Part shown: one piece after another, positions 1 through 11,177 of the stretch
How the letters are laid out: each line of letters opens with the position of its first letter
Numbering within the stretch: position 1 is the first letter of the stretch
NCBI GenBank assembly: GCA_033060915.1
Contig: CM065394.1
Span: forward strand, 14,702,501-14,766,500
Direction of reading: 5' to 3'
DNA: 64,000 bases
Source: Euryodendron excelsum
Lineage: Eukaryota > Streptophyta > Magnoliopsida > Ericales > Pentaphylacaceae
Position numbers and translations under genes: made by a program
Notes under the pieces: generated by a model
What the model saw: the letters and a program-made list of their open reading frames with translations, nothing else
The model's database searches: none
Told to the model about the DNA's origin: nothing

Positions 1-1796
1 CAAGATCCCCTTGAAGTCTTCCTCCACTATGTAATCTCCAATTACAAATAGGTGCTGATTGACCAAGTGCTCAGCTCACTATACATAAGAACTTCTACCC
101 AAGTTCTTTAACTACCAAGTGATTTTGTCCAAACTCCACTCAAACTTACAAGAGTTTTTCTTTCTCAAGAGAACTCTCAAACTCTCACTTACAAGTGTAC
201 AAAGATATATAAGTAACTCACAAACTCTCTAGCAAGAGTAGATTATATAATCAAAGCTCACAAAGTCAAGACAAGAAGAATGCTCAAGAATTTCAGTTGA
301 TCAGCCAATAGATTCTTGTTTCTTGTCTATCTTTATATTATAAATGCAGTTGGAAGCTTGTATATAAACCCTTGTATTGAATTCATCCATTGAAGGTTTT
401 GGGGTTCATTTAATGCACATCTAGTCCATTAAAACGTTAGAAAAACTAGCCGTTATATCCCAAGGGTCAACTCCAAGCTTAAAGAGTCGACTCTTCTGGT
501 TCTGCATTTTCTAGATATTGTCCACTCTCTCCATGAGTCTACACTTCATATCAATGAGTCGGCTCATTGATCATTCTGTCTTCACGTCATTTTGCTTCTG
601 CCTTCATGAGGCGACTCTTCAATTTCATGAGTCGGCTCTTTGCACAGAAATCTTGCTTCAGTCATCATGAGTTGATTCTTCATATATAAGAGTCGGGTCT
701 TTACTCATTTGATCTTCAAGTTTTTTGCTTCTGTCTTCATGAGTCGGCTTTTCATTTCCATGAGTCAGCTCACTGCACATTTTGTGTTCAAGTCATTTGA
801 ATCTATCTTCATGAGCCGACTCTTCATTTCCATGAGTTGACTCATTGCCTAGAAATCTGCTTTCTAACTTACAATGATCCAGTTCATCTCAATAATAATA
901 TAAGATCTTTAAAGAGTCTTCTCTTTAGGGTATGATGATCAATCAGGATTCTTTAACTTATCAGAGATAACTTCTATTCAATTTGGATTGAATCATTCAT
1001 TTGGTATTCATTTCTTCTTGATTTCCAAATTGTTAGAGCTTCATTAAATCGACTTTGATCTCTTCTTCATTGTTTGCAAAACTTCCTTTTTCATTTTAGA
1101 ACAATCTCTTTCAATACCAAGCTTTCACTATTATGTAGAGCTTCACATTGCTTCATTGCCGATTTCTTCTCTTTGCTAGCAATTCTTCTTTCTTTTTAAA
1201 ATCACTTCAATGAGACCTTTGTAAGCTTGATGAAATTTCTTCATACACATTGTCTTCATTGATTCTTTATATCTCAGAAGAATTTTTCACTTGGATTCCA
1301 TGTAGAGATTAGGCAATCAATATGAATCTTTTTCTCAAGCAGCTTCCTATCACATTATCTGGAATCGACCTTTTGCACACTTGATAAAGTCCGCTTTTGA
1401 GCTTTTTCCATCTCTTCACAATCAAATCATCTTTGACCGACTTTAGCACACTCTAATGAAGTCTTCAATCTTTCTGAGTGCAAGACAAATTTATTGAGTC
1501 TATGCATACTTGATGAAAGCCTTATTTGAACACCTTCAATCTCTTCGAATGCAAATAATCTGTTTGAAGTAGAAATAGGCGCCAATGCTCTGGTTGGTTC
1601 ATTGTATAGCTCTTGGACCACATTTCTTGATCTTGCGCTTGTTGTGCATTCACTTTGTCAAGTATTAGACTTAAAATTGAACTTTAAGTCTAAATTATAA
1701 ATTTTATTAATCTATACACTAAGTAAATGCTTTAGTAAAATAACACAAGGTTTAGTTATCATCAAAATCAATATGGGAATCAACCTTGATTCAACA
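1..1796 (-). mobile_element. Probable Copia-type LTR piece (start of LTR at 1796, reading leftward)
   Basis: No convincing coding region is present. Read on the minus strand, the segment opens at 1796 with TGTTGAATCAAGGTTGATTC and a TTTGATGATAAC stretch shortly after, a layout I associate with the 5' end of Copia LTRs. The sequence on the other side of 1796 is unrelated and matches the Ogre-like LTR at about 52.57 kb, which makes 1796/1797 an insertion boundary. The left end lies outside the window, so no target duplication can be tested. An AT-rich TATA-like stretch lies near 332-346, and a degenerate repeat block fills 486-850. Orientation and family are inferences; the boundary itself is seen. 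Confidence 0.45.
486..850. repeat. Degenerate interspersed GAGTCGRCTC repeats
   Basis: About ten copies of a near-palindromic core GAGTC(G/A)(G/A)CTC lie in this stretch, for example near 486, 556, 629, 740, 763, 812 and 835. They tend to alternate with TTCATTTCCAT-type linkers. The copy near 553-570 is an exact inverted repeat, CAATGAG-TCGG-CTCATTG. The core is self-complementary, so each copy could form a small stem or bind a dimeric protein. Such arrays are common inside plant LTRs; a function here is not shown. Confidence 0.6.
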
Positions 1797-2275
1797 ATGT
1801 ATTAGTTGAAGACTCTAATAGGTGAATCTAGGGTGAATAGACATGTAAGTACCACAAGGGCGGGGTAGGGTGATGGCTTAGTGCATCTTCCCTACACGTA
1901 ACCAACCTCCGAACCTAGATCACTGTTTTCAAAGACCAAAAGGAGTTATTTTCAAAAAAGGGCTTAAATATTTTTCAAAGGTTGCTAAACAACCTGTTTT
2001 CTTAAAAACCCTTTCTTGAGGAAGTATTTTCAAAATCATGTTTAAAAACCCTAAGTGTAGTCTTCGGATTGTGCTTAGTTTTTAGGTGACCTAACTCACC
2101 TTAATCACGTTAGGTGGGGACTCTAATTGTTTTCCAAAAGCCCTCTATTCAAATCAATTTTCGATTCAAACCTAGTCGCACTCATTCTTCTAGGAGGATG
2201 AGTTCTAACGAGAGAGTATAGTATTTTTCCCGCTTGTGTGTGTATTTCTCGAGTGCAAAAAATCTGGGTGCAACA
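1797..2275 (+). mobile_element. 3' end of an Ogre-like LTR, truncated on its left
   Basis: This block is collinear with the last about 480 bp of the 48451-53057 LTR. Shared landmarks are the AGGTGAATCTAGGGT stretch, the GGGCGGG...AGGGTGATGGCTTAG stretch, CCAACCTCCGAACCTAG, and the terminal CTGGGTGCAACA. It ends in CA at 2275. It is not followed by the tRNA-Arg primer-binding site seen after the intact LTR, so it is a 3' or solo LTR remnant rather than a functional 5' LTR. The left edge abuts the Copia-like piece. Confidence 0.8.
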
Positions 2276-2724
2276 ACCATCAGAGTGATGGAAACACTCA
2301 CAAACATCGCAACCATCAGAGTACCAGAAACACTGGCAAACTGGTTAACATTGGGAATGCCAACAAACTCCCTATGTCACGGGAACGAACACGCCTCTTG
2401 GTCGTGACACGTCTACGGAAGGACAAGATACCTTCATAAACTAACTCATCACATGCCATCAAAGTGATGAAAACATTCAAAACTCGGGTCAACACCAGTG
2501 CCTGATAGCTTATTCTGGTGAAAGATGACTAAACAGCCCCATGAGCCCTATTGGCATGCTTTTCGTGAAATTACCTAAGACCTTAGAGCGGTAAGTCCAC
2601 CTTGCAAAGATTATCCCAAGGATAATCTAGCATGTTCTAGTGCTTTCTAGTCGCTTCCGGATCGATTCCGAGAACAACCAGTCAAAAATGACTATTTTGC
2701 CCCTAGACATCCAATTGCCTTCGA

Positions 2725-3080
2725 AAACCACATCGGCTTTAGGTATTAAACTGATTACCTTCCAAGGGTGCTTCTAATAGTCTTCCCAACCTTTCAGTGC
2801 CTTTCCAGACCATTCTGAGTCCATTTCGGTAAACTTGGTGCGAAATGGCCATTTTGCCCCTGGTGGGACAGTCGTCTTTTCCAAACACACTAGCTCTGGG
2901 TATCAAACTGGCAATTCCTCGAAACACTCTCAACAGTGTTTCCAACCTTCAAATCTTCTCATGGATCACTCTGGGTCAATCCTGGTGTTCTCCCGATTCA
3001 AATGACCATTTTGCACCCAGTAGACCGGTCACTCTTTTTAACTACTCTGGCTCTAGTTATCAAGCTGTTTACCTTTGAGA
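2725..3080 (+). repeat. About 157-bp tandem repeat inside the LTR (degenerate)
   Basis: Successive copies of a CTCTGGGTATCAAACTGG-type motif recur near 2733, 2889 and 3045, spaced about 157 bp. Each is preceded by a TGACCATTTTGCCCC-type motif. The same period is found in the better-preserved LTR at 49240-49720, so the array predates the divergence of these LTR copies. Confidence 0.65.
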
Positions 3081-5724
3081 CACTCCTTTAAGGTTATCGT
3101 CCATTCCCGGCCAAGTCTGGCTATTTGGAACCTTTCAAAACGTTTCCAAACTTTTCAGAATCACTATTAGTGAAACCAAGCCAAAAATTGTATGGTAGTC
3201 ACTAGGACAGGCGTCTAAATCTTCTACTTTGCGTCTCAATGGTCAAAGATCTATTTCATGCAGCCCTAAGAGGTTTCCTAAAGTGGTTGGTGCCACTGCA
3301 ATAAGTGCTAGAGCTAACTTTGATTACCTGTAATAAAGGCCACCCCCTACGTATTTTGGGTCAGCAAAATCACTCTAGAAATTCTGCCTCTCCAAAAATA
3401 GAGCTCGAATTCTCTCAAAACCCTAATTCGCAAGCTCCTTCAAACCTTAGCTTCCATATACTATATAAACTTAAATTCAAACCACCAAATATCCATTATA
3501 GATCAAAGTGCTGCATATTCAAAACTCTTAAAGTTTAAGAAAAGCAAAGCAATCAAAGCAAAGAGAAGACAACATAGGGTTTCCAGTTACGTTATGTAAT
3601 CCGCCTCTCTCTCTTCTCTCTCCCAACCCACTTGGGTTTTCTTCTATTTTAATTTCCATTTTTACCTCCTCTTCTTACATGCTTGAAACAAGAGACCTCC
3701 CGGTTCATGCCTAGGAAGGTATTGGAGAGAATCACCGTGTTGAGGATTTTCTTTGAGTTCCCTCAAAGATGGTGTGAGTCCGGATCCCTTGATTATGTGG
3801 CGAAGCTTATCCTTGTATGTTCACGTCCCTATTGCATTGTAATTGTTATGTTCGTACATTACATTTAATACCATATTTAAAGGTGTTTTCAAACTTGCAC
3901 TGAAGATTATTTTCAAAACTTGCATCCAAAAGAATTGTTTTCAAAGTTGTTTTCAAAACCATACTTCTATGATGATTCTAACCATTCCATGATTACGGTT
4001 GTTTTGGAAAAGTGTTATATTCAATATGACCATCAAGGTCTAAATTCGGGTTCAAATCTTAAGTTGTTTTTAAAAATCACAACCCTAAGATGATTCTAAC
4101 CATTCCATGGTTAGGGTCGTTTTAGGAAAGTGTTACATTTAAGGAGACCATCAAAATCCATATTAGGGTTTCAAACCCTAGTTGTTGTCAAAATTACAAC
4201 CCCAAAATTGTTCTAGTCTTCTTATGATTAGAATCGTTTTAGAAAAGTGAGATATTTAGGAGACTTGCAAAAGTCTATATTAAAGCCTTTTTTCTAAATA
4301 ATTTTGCAAATCTACTTCCAAAAAGGTCTTTTCAAATATTCAATTTTCAAAAACTTTGTCTTGAAATTCAAGTCAAAACCCTAGAGTCCATGTTTATGAA
4401 ACCCTAATTTTCTCACATAAAATCATAGGTTTCCAAAACTATTTTCTACCTCAAATCATATGTTTTCAAAACTATTTTCTACATCAAATCATAGGTTTTC
4501 AAAACTATTTTCTACGTCCAATCAGATATTTTCAAAACCAGTTTTTACATAAAATCATAGATTTTCTAATTCAAAATCCACATTAAATGATAGATTTCTA
4601 AAACTCAAGCTTTCCAATTTCAATTCAAATCAAATCTTTTCTAATTAGGAAACCAAATGAAATCTTCTATTTTTATAAATAAAACCCAATCTTCAACTTT
4701 AGGAAGTAGAAATCAAATCTTTCCTAATTTCAAACCTTTCCAAATTCTGACTTCCAAAATTCCAAACTTTGAAATCTTTTTAAATTTCAAACCTTTCCAA
4801 GTTCAAACATTTCTAAAATCAAATCTTTCCCAAAATGAAAACTTTCCAAAATCAAGTCTTCTTTAAAATGAAACTTTTCTAAAATGGAAACTTTCCTAAT
4901 TTGAATCATTCTAAAATCAAACTTTTCTATTTCAAGTGCATGTTTCAACCCTAAGTTACATACACCCTAGGAGGCCAAAACCCTAATCCAACCTTAACTC
5001 TCAGTTACGAAGCTTTAACTCATTTTTAAACCAAGATGGTTTTCAAACTCCATTTCAAGTCAAGATGATTTCAAAATTCAATTCAAACTTTCCAAAATAA
5101 GTCCAAGCTCCATTTCAAAGTTTAAGTTCAAATTAAAGTCAATTTCAAATTAAAGTTCAATTTCAAATCTTCTAATCAAAGTTCAAATCCAACCATTTTC
5201 AAGTCAAACCTTTCAAAGACCCCAAAGTGTCTATTTTCAATCGGACCCCGTGTCCGAACTTCGACTGACTTGATTTCTAACGACAGGATACGTAGGCAAC
5301 CCTTATGGGTGCGGTCATAACCTTTTTCAAAATTTCAATTCCCTTTTTCAAAATTTGTCTTCAAATTCTTTTCATGCACTTGTGTATCATGTAACAATTC
5401 ATCCCTAAAGTGATGGCTTAAATCTCTTTCTAAAATTCTCAAAGTAGATATAATTTGACATTGAATAATCGAAGATTCTTAATAAGTGAACCTTGGGTGA
5501 AGTAGATACCGCAAAGGCGGGATAGGATGATTGTCTAGTGCATCTTCCTTACACATAACTAACCTCCGAACCTAATATAACTGTTTTTGAAAGAACAAAA
5601 ACGGAGTTATTTTTTTTTAAAAAAAAAAAGGCTTAAATATTTCCAAAGGTTGCCAAACAACCTGTTTTCTCCAAAAACCCTCTGTAGAGAAAATTTTCTA
5701 AAACCTTTTAAAAAACCCTAATGA

Positions 5725-6354
5725 TATGTTTGGTACAAGGGAATGGAATAGAATAGAATGGTCATTCCCACTTTCATTTCCATTCTCTTGTTTGGTACTA
5801 CTATTTAAAGGTGGAATGACCATTCCCATGGAATAATCATTCCCATATTTTGTTAGAATGACAATTCCCTATTTCAAGAGTGGAAATGGTCATTCCATTT
5901 CCACATAAAATAGCATAAAACAAAACTTAGTAAGATTTTTGTTGTCAAATTTCTTTTAAAAAAATATAAAACATGTTTGATAATTATTTTTTTATTTTAA
6001 AATTTAAAAAAAATAAAAAATATATAAAAATTTTAAATTTAAAATTTTAAAAAATTTAAAAAGTCGAAAATTCATAAAAATATTTAATAATTAAACCACC
6101 GCTGTTGCCGTTGCCGCCACCGTTACAAATGTTTAATAATATATAATAATTAAATAATATATTACTAATATTTTGTAAAGACATAATATTAAATTTTCAT
6201 ATCACACACAAATTTCATTTCATTCCATTCTAATATTGTTTATTGGTCTTACCAAACAAGGGAATGAGAATGACTATTTCATTTCATTCCATTCTCATTC
6301 TCATTCCATTCTCATTCTCATTCTATTTCTTTCCATTCCCTTATACCAAACATA
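5725..6354. mobile_element. MITE with 23-bp terminal inverted repeats inside the LTR
   Basis: The 630-bp segment begins TATGTTTGGTACAAGGGAAT and ends with the reverse complement of TATGTTTGGTATAAGGGAAT. The two 23-bp termini differ at one base. It interrupts LTR sequence that is continuous in the other copies: AAACCCTAA on the left, and a GTCTTCGGATT-like match resuming on the right. The interior is AT-rich, with a GCCGCC-type patch near 6100 and CATTCTCATTC simple repeats near 6290-6330. I could not identify a clean target duplication, so the superfamily is undecided. No transposase is encoded. Confidence 0.75.
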
Positions 6355-6581
6355 GCCGAAGTTTGATCTTCAAATTGCACTTAGTTTTAGATGACTTAAC
6401 TCACCTTAACAAAGTTAGGAGGCGACTCCAAATATTTTTCAAAAGCCCTTATTCAAATCAATTTCTAATTCAAACCTAGTCGTACTCGTCCTTCTAAGAG
6501 GATAAGTTCTAAGGAGAGAGTACCATGCATTTTCCCACCATTCTTGAGTGCGAAAAAATTGGGGTGTGACATACATGTGTC

Positions 6582-7030
6582 ACGTTAAAGCTTATGGATC
6601 GGTCTATTAAAGTTCCCAAGGGGATAATTGAGGATGTACTTATCCAAGTGGATAATTTTTACTTCTTCATTGACTTCATCATCCCAAACACTCAACTGGC
6701 TGAGGGTCATAGAGTTTATAACTGTATTCCAGTCATTCTAGGATGACCATTCCTAACAACCGCTAATGCTATCATTTATGTGAGGAGTGGTGTGGTGAAG
6801 TTATCTTTTGGCAATACCACATTTGACTTGAACATTTTTTCGACACCCAAATGATATGATGAGCGTGAGGCCGTCCGAGAGGTAGATTTTGTTAAGGCAT
6901 TTGTTCAAGATAACCTTGAGAATGAGTAATCTAATTATGGTTGCTTGGACGAAGACCATGTGATAAGTGAGTTTCTTGCCGCACTTGAGCTTGACACCAT
7001 AATGTTGGGGATTTCTCTAACCAAGGGTTA
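6582..7030 (+). pseudogene. Athila-like retroelement protease fragment
   Basis: One frame reads through the C-terminal half of a Ty3/gypsy (Athila-like) aspartic protease and its linker. Recognisable stretches are VPKGIIEDVLIQVDNFYF, IPVILG followed by a stop and PFLTTANA, and VKLSFGNTTFDLNIF. In the family the stop stands where an arginine (CGA) is usual, giving IPVILGRPFL, so TGA is a plausible deamination product. Further in-frame stops follow (about 6852, 6927, 7029). The catalytic Asp-Ser/Thr-Gly region would lie upstream and is absent, cut off at the LTR junction at 6571. Reverse transcriptase, RNase H and integrase are also missing. Family assignment is from sequence resemblance that I recognise, not from a search. 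Confidence 0.7.
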
Positions 7031-7480
7031 GAGGGTGGCCAATGCCTGCAAGTGGGTCAATTGACCTCTCTTTTTGCCCCTATCCATCCTAGAGCCATCA
7101 AACATTCTCCCTCACTAATACCGTCCCGCATCCCAAAAAGGAAACCATTTCCATCCACTCTACCATTAGCATTGTTATGGGTGGATTTTGGGTGTGATGG
7201 CCACTTCCCATCCCTTGGTGTTAGGCAATCACCCCCTCCCCACACTTTAGTAGTTTAGGAGTAGTTATTTTGTTTTCTTTATTTTACTTAGCTCTTGGCC
7301 TAGTCCTAGTTGGGGGGAGTGTTTCCCCTTGGTTCACTCTTCTTTCTTTTGCTTTTGCCTTATGTTTCTCTTTTACTTTGGCATGCAATAGGGACATTGC
7401 ATTGTTTACGTTGGGAGGACACCATCTAGGATGGTTTTTGTTCTTAGTTTGTAGTTTGTAGTTTGTAGTTGGTAGTTATA
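7031..7480 (+). mobile_element. Athila-like 3' non-coding region with purine-rich tract
   Basis: No intact coding region. The stretch holds a TTGGGGGGAGTG purine-rich tract near 7309-7320 and a GGGACATTGCATTGTTTACG motif near 7391. Both resemble the region between pol and the 3' LTR of Athila-like elements. A short GTAGTTTGTAGTTTGTAG repeat lies near 7446-7480. Pol must have been deleted between 7030 and here. The assignment is moderate because it relies on non-coding motifs. Confidence 0.4.
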
Positions 7481-8041
7481 GTATGTTGTTCGCTTGTATA
7501 GTGTTTTGTCCATGAAAACTTGAAAATTTTTTAAAAAATCTGGGATTTCTGCTAAACCGAACGATCAATGTGCTTAACAATTGAGCGGTTGAGCAATTGG
7601 GCTGTTTAGCGATCGATCGGTGAGGTTAGGCCAGCGCTCGACCATTTTAGTAACGTTTAGACTCCTGAGCGCAGTTATTACTAAAGCGAGCAAAGTCAAG
7701 TGTAAGCGAGCGATCGGTTACATAAGGAAATGCTCGCTCGCACAAGCGAGCACATGGTTTAAGTGACCGAGTGCTTGGTGGTGCGATTTCTATATAAGGC
7801 CGAGTGCTCACCTCATTTTTCACAAGCAATCAATTATTGAGAGCCTTTTCTTTGATAGACAGTGATCTTTTGGAGCGGTGAAGCCCTGCTGGATCATCCC
7901 GGTGGACACCGCTCCTTTATTTGTCTATTCTCGACTTTCTTATAGGTATTTCCTAGTTCTCTAGCTCCTGTCTTTTCATTTCTATTCTTGTTTTAGGAGT
8001 TAGGGGAGTCGGTTATTACTCTTTTGTCCTTATCTTCTACC
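7481..8041 (+). mobile_element. Probable Athila-like LTR with CGATCG-rich tract and TATA box
   Basis: From about 7555 to 7770 the sequence is dense in GAGCGATCGG/GCGAGC-type words. A TATATAAGG box at 7791-7799 follows, then an AT-poor leader and a CCGCTCC...TTTATTTG stretch. That arrangement (repeat-rich U3, TATA, R/U5) fits an LTR promoter immediately upstream of the broken ORF starting at 8042. LTR boundaries could not be set and no second copy is in the window. Confidence 0.35.
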
Positions 8042-9290
8042 ATGGCTAGTAGTGGACAAGCTCCAAGGGAGGGATTAGAGATTGCTTGAGTTAGAGCCTA
8101 ACGTTTGTGTAGAGGGGCCCAGATGCCCCAATATAATGAGTCTTATTTTGTTAGTCTTGATGTAGAGAGAGCTTTTGATCAGCTCTAGGGCTAGATGATC
8201 ATTATTTTAGAGTGGCTTTGGGTCCTTGCTCAGTTTCATAAGGAGCCTTATATTTGGCTCAAGCCTATGACCCGACACCATTGGTTAGGGTTGGCCAGAT
8301 TCAGGGGCCAATGTCGAGCAACACTTGTTGCTGAGTTTATGGCCAACATCTTTGTTCCTTTGAGGCTCTGGGGTAGGAGGTTATTAAGTCTTGGGTTAGG
8401 GGTAAAGATGTTTTGATTACCCTTGATACTTTTGTTAGATTCTTTGACCTCCCGAGGGTTGCTGACCCTTAGTTTAAGTATGACAGGACAGGAGCTCCTT
8501 ATCATAAGATGATAATTGTTGAGGTGTTAGCCCCCGAAGAGACTTGGTTTACTTCGCAAGTACCCAAGAGGGTAGTTGCCCTTAGATATCAGCTTCTCTT
8601 CCTTTGGTCTTGTTAAGCTCTTTTTCCTCTAGGACGACCGTAGAGTGCAGTAGATTTAGAGGCCAGCTTATTTAGGCTATTAGGTAAGATAGGACCATCG
8701 ACTTGCCCTATTTTCTTTTTATGGCACTCTTGGCTATACTCGGTTGGCGACTATCTAGGTGAGCATTCCTTTCAGATGTTTCATTACTGTGATGATAGGA
8801 CAAGCTGGAGTTGGACCTTTGCTTGATATTGTCACGAAGACCTCGAATAAGGACACTGATATTTCTTTGGGGAATAAAATATTTGGGTAGATTAGGGGCA
8901 TTCAAAGGAGAGCTTAGGAGGCAGCTCGATAGCAGCACCCAGCCCCCTTTACTAGTTCAGCAGCAGTAGGACTAGGAGGGTCTCGGCTTAGCCACACTTC
9001 TTTAGTAGTAGAGTCAGTTGATGATGCTGCATTCTCAAACTCTCTTTACTATACAGGATAAGTTAGCAGCTTCTCAGCAAATGGCTTTGGATCAGCAACA
9101 TGAACGAACTTAGTGGTAGACTGCTATTATAGGCAGATTAGATGCTTAGGACACTGCAATGGCTGCTCTCTCAACCCAGTTGACTGTCATTCAGTGGCAG
9201 TAGTAGAGTCATTCTACTAGTCTTTAGGAGATCATTCAATAGATGGGACATCTACCTCTAGATGATGATGATGTCTTTCCATTCTTATAG
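8042..9290 (+). pseudogene. Broken plant transposon-protein ORF (Transposase_32-like)
   Basis: The region opens MASSGQAPREGLEIA, then breaks, and can be followed through frame changes and stops to the acidic end LPLDDDDVFPFL near 9290. Internal stretches such as LVAEFMANIFVP, a FDLPRV-type motif and EETWFTSQVPKRVVALRYQL give the layout of the plant transposon-protein family that Pfam lists as Transposase_32. The same family is better preserved at 38616-39713, where IREFYCHV and FYDLPRVDNPQF occupy the equivalent places. Its biochemical role is not known to me. Many stops are TAG or TGA where CAG, CGA or TGG would be expected. Confidence 0.55.
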
Positions 9291-11169
9291 AGTTTGGATA
9301 CATGTTGTATTTGCATGTCATATCATTTCATACCATGTTGTATCTAAAACTCTATTTTTATTATAATGGAGTATATTTTGAGCTTTGTTGTATATCTTTC
9401 ATAGTGTTTCCCTTGTCTCTCATGTATGGATTGTACAGTTACAGATGTGGTATGATATGATTAACTTTTGACAACTTATACCATTTGGTGGAGATTTAGG
9501 CATTGTATGGTCTCAATGTTGTTCTTTTATTGTTTTAGCATATTTATCCATGTACTTTTCGTATTGATTTCTAGCTATTCATGGTGGATGTGTTGATTCT
9601 CTATTTTCGAGGTACTATAGCACCACTTGTGAAAGTGTCACTTGAGACTAGAAGATAGGATACCCATATTTAGACATACATGGATGCACATCACTATGAC
9701 AGGATGTTGTATTGTAGAGATGTGGATTCTAACAATATCACGACCTACTATCCATATGGTACAATATTGTCAGTTTGGGCCTTGGCCCTTACAGCTTTAA
9801 AATGTATTGTATCAAGTAGATAGAAGTGCTTACATATATAGTATTTTCCCCTCTCGTTCCCTAAGCAATGTGGGATAATAATGTAAAGCCTAGGAGCCAA
9901 CTTACAAGATATCTTGTCTCTGCCTACGTGCAGTAGCCCAGGTCTCACAATTTACCTCCTAAAGGCTACCACGTCACAGTCTACCTCCTAATGGCCAACT
10001 TATAAGGTATTTCATCTCCGTCCACGTGCTATTCAATATGTCTCTTTCTCCCTCCTCTTGTATATGCAGATTGAACTTCACTTCCTTAGCTAAGGCTATT
10101 GATAGGAGCACTTGAAATGATGATATCCACTCTCTAGTGGAGCGAAGCTGGCATGGAATGGCTGTTCAAATATGGTATGCATAATAAGAAGCGAATTTGT
10201 GTAAAAAAAAAAAAAAACAAGATTCATAAGACAACAGTTTCTTTTCTCTTTTTCTTCCTTTTGTAATATAAGATCAAACCATGTAGTTTATAAATACTTA
10301 GTTACCCTTCTTTTCGTCTCTTTGTTTTTGTAGGTTGACCATTTATAAAGGAGGATGGTGACTTCCCCATATAGTTTGTTTGTTGTTTTTGCAATCTTGA
10401 ATTTTTACTTTTTACATCTTGACAATTTTTGCTTTCAAGGAGTGGGAAATCAAGGAAATGGGTTTAAACATACTCTTCATTTGTTGTCCTCTAACTTCTG
10501 AATTTACAGAACTCATTATCTGAAGTGTGAAAAAAAGGTGGAGATCCATTGTTTTGTGAAGGCAGTAAATTGGTAGTTTGGGCATCTTTCTGAAACTTTT
10601 TTAGACTTTTTAAGTGGCTACTGTTATTTGGGGAGGATTAGATATACGTAGACTTATCATTGCATTTGGAGTGGTGGTTCCGTATTTCAAACACATGCCA
10701 CCAGGTTGCAATGGAGTAGCTTCACCATTTCGCCTAGGCCTGCCTTGGATCCCATTAAGAGGATGTGACATGATAAAATGATTGCCCAATACAACTTTAA
10801 TATAGGGATAAATAAGTGTTGTAGTCCCAATGGGAATGACTCAAAATTCTGGACTATTGCTTCTAGATGTTGAAGGTTGGCAATGTATGTAAATGTCTAG
10901 GTTGGTATGAAATGGCTCTCTAATTCTTCCTTGGGGTTTGTCTTTCGTGATGGTGCAGTGTTTCCAATTCCATCCGATCCAATTTTTATCTAATTAGGTT
11001 TGGATCAAGATTGTTGGTTAAGAAAAACTGAATACTGTTGAGTTAAAGTTTTCTAATTTTGAAGCTAGTCAAATAGCTAGGCATATCATGTTAAAATCTG
11101 GCTTGCTTTGCAAATCGCAAACAAAATGTAGGCATTTTCATTATATCAAATAATGTGGCAGCATTTTAT
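9291..11169. other. Non-coding stretch, probably old TE sequence
   Basis: I see no supportable gene on either strand. An about 200-bp part near 9720-9960 (TATGGTACAATATTGTC, GCTTTAAAATG, CTCTCGTTCCCTAAGC) has the look of a dispersed plant repeat. A 15-nt adenine run lies at about 10203-10217. Nothing else is recognised. Confidence 0.4.
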
Positions 11170-11177
11170 GTAACCAC

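Larger units (their letters stand above)
2276..6571 (+). mobile_element. Ogre-like LTR lacking its first part, interrupted by a MITE
   Basis: The sequence runs collinear with about 49.0-53.06 kb, with many substitutions. Matching landmarks are GTTAGAGTGGCGG-type repeats, the about 157-bp repeats, the CACTTGGGTTTTCT pyrimidine-rich stretch near 3600, the long CTTTCCAAA-type tract (about 4300-5200) and the terminal GTGTGACA at 6571. The beginning of the LTR (TGTAAGCACC...) is absent, and the piece starts directly after the CA end of the previous LTR. No primer-binding site follows 6571; Athila-type pol sequence does. Short open frames inside it have no family resemblance and are not genes. Confidence 0.8.
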
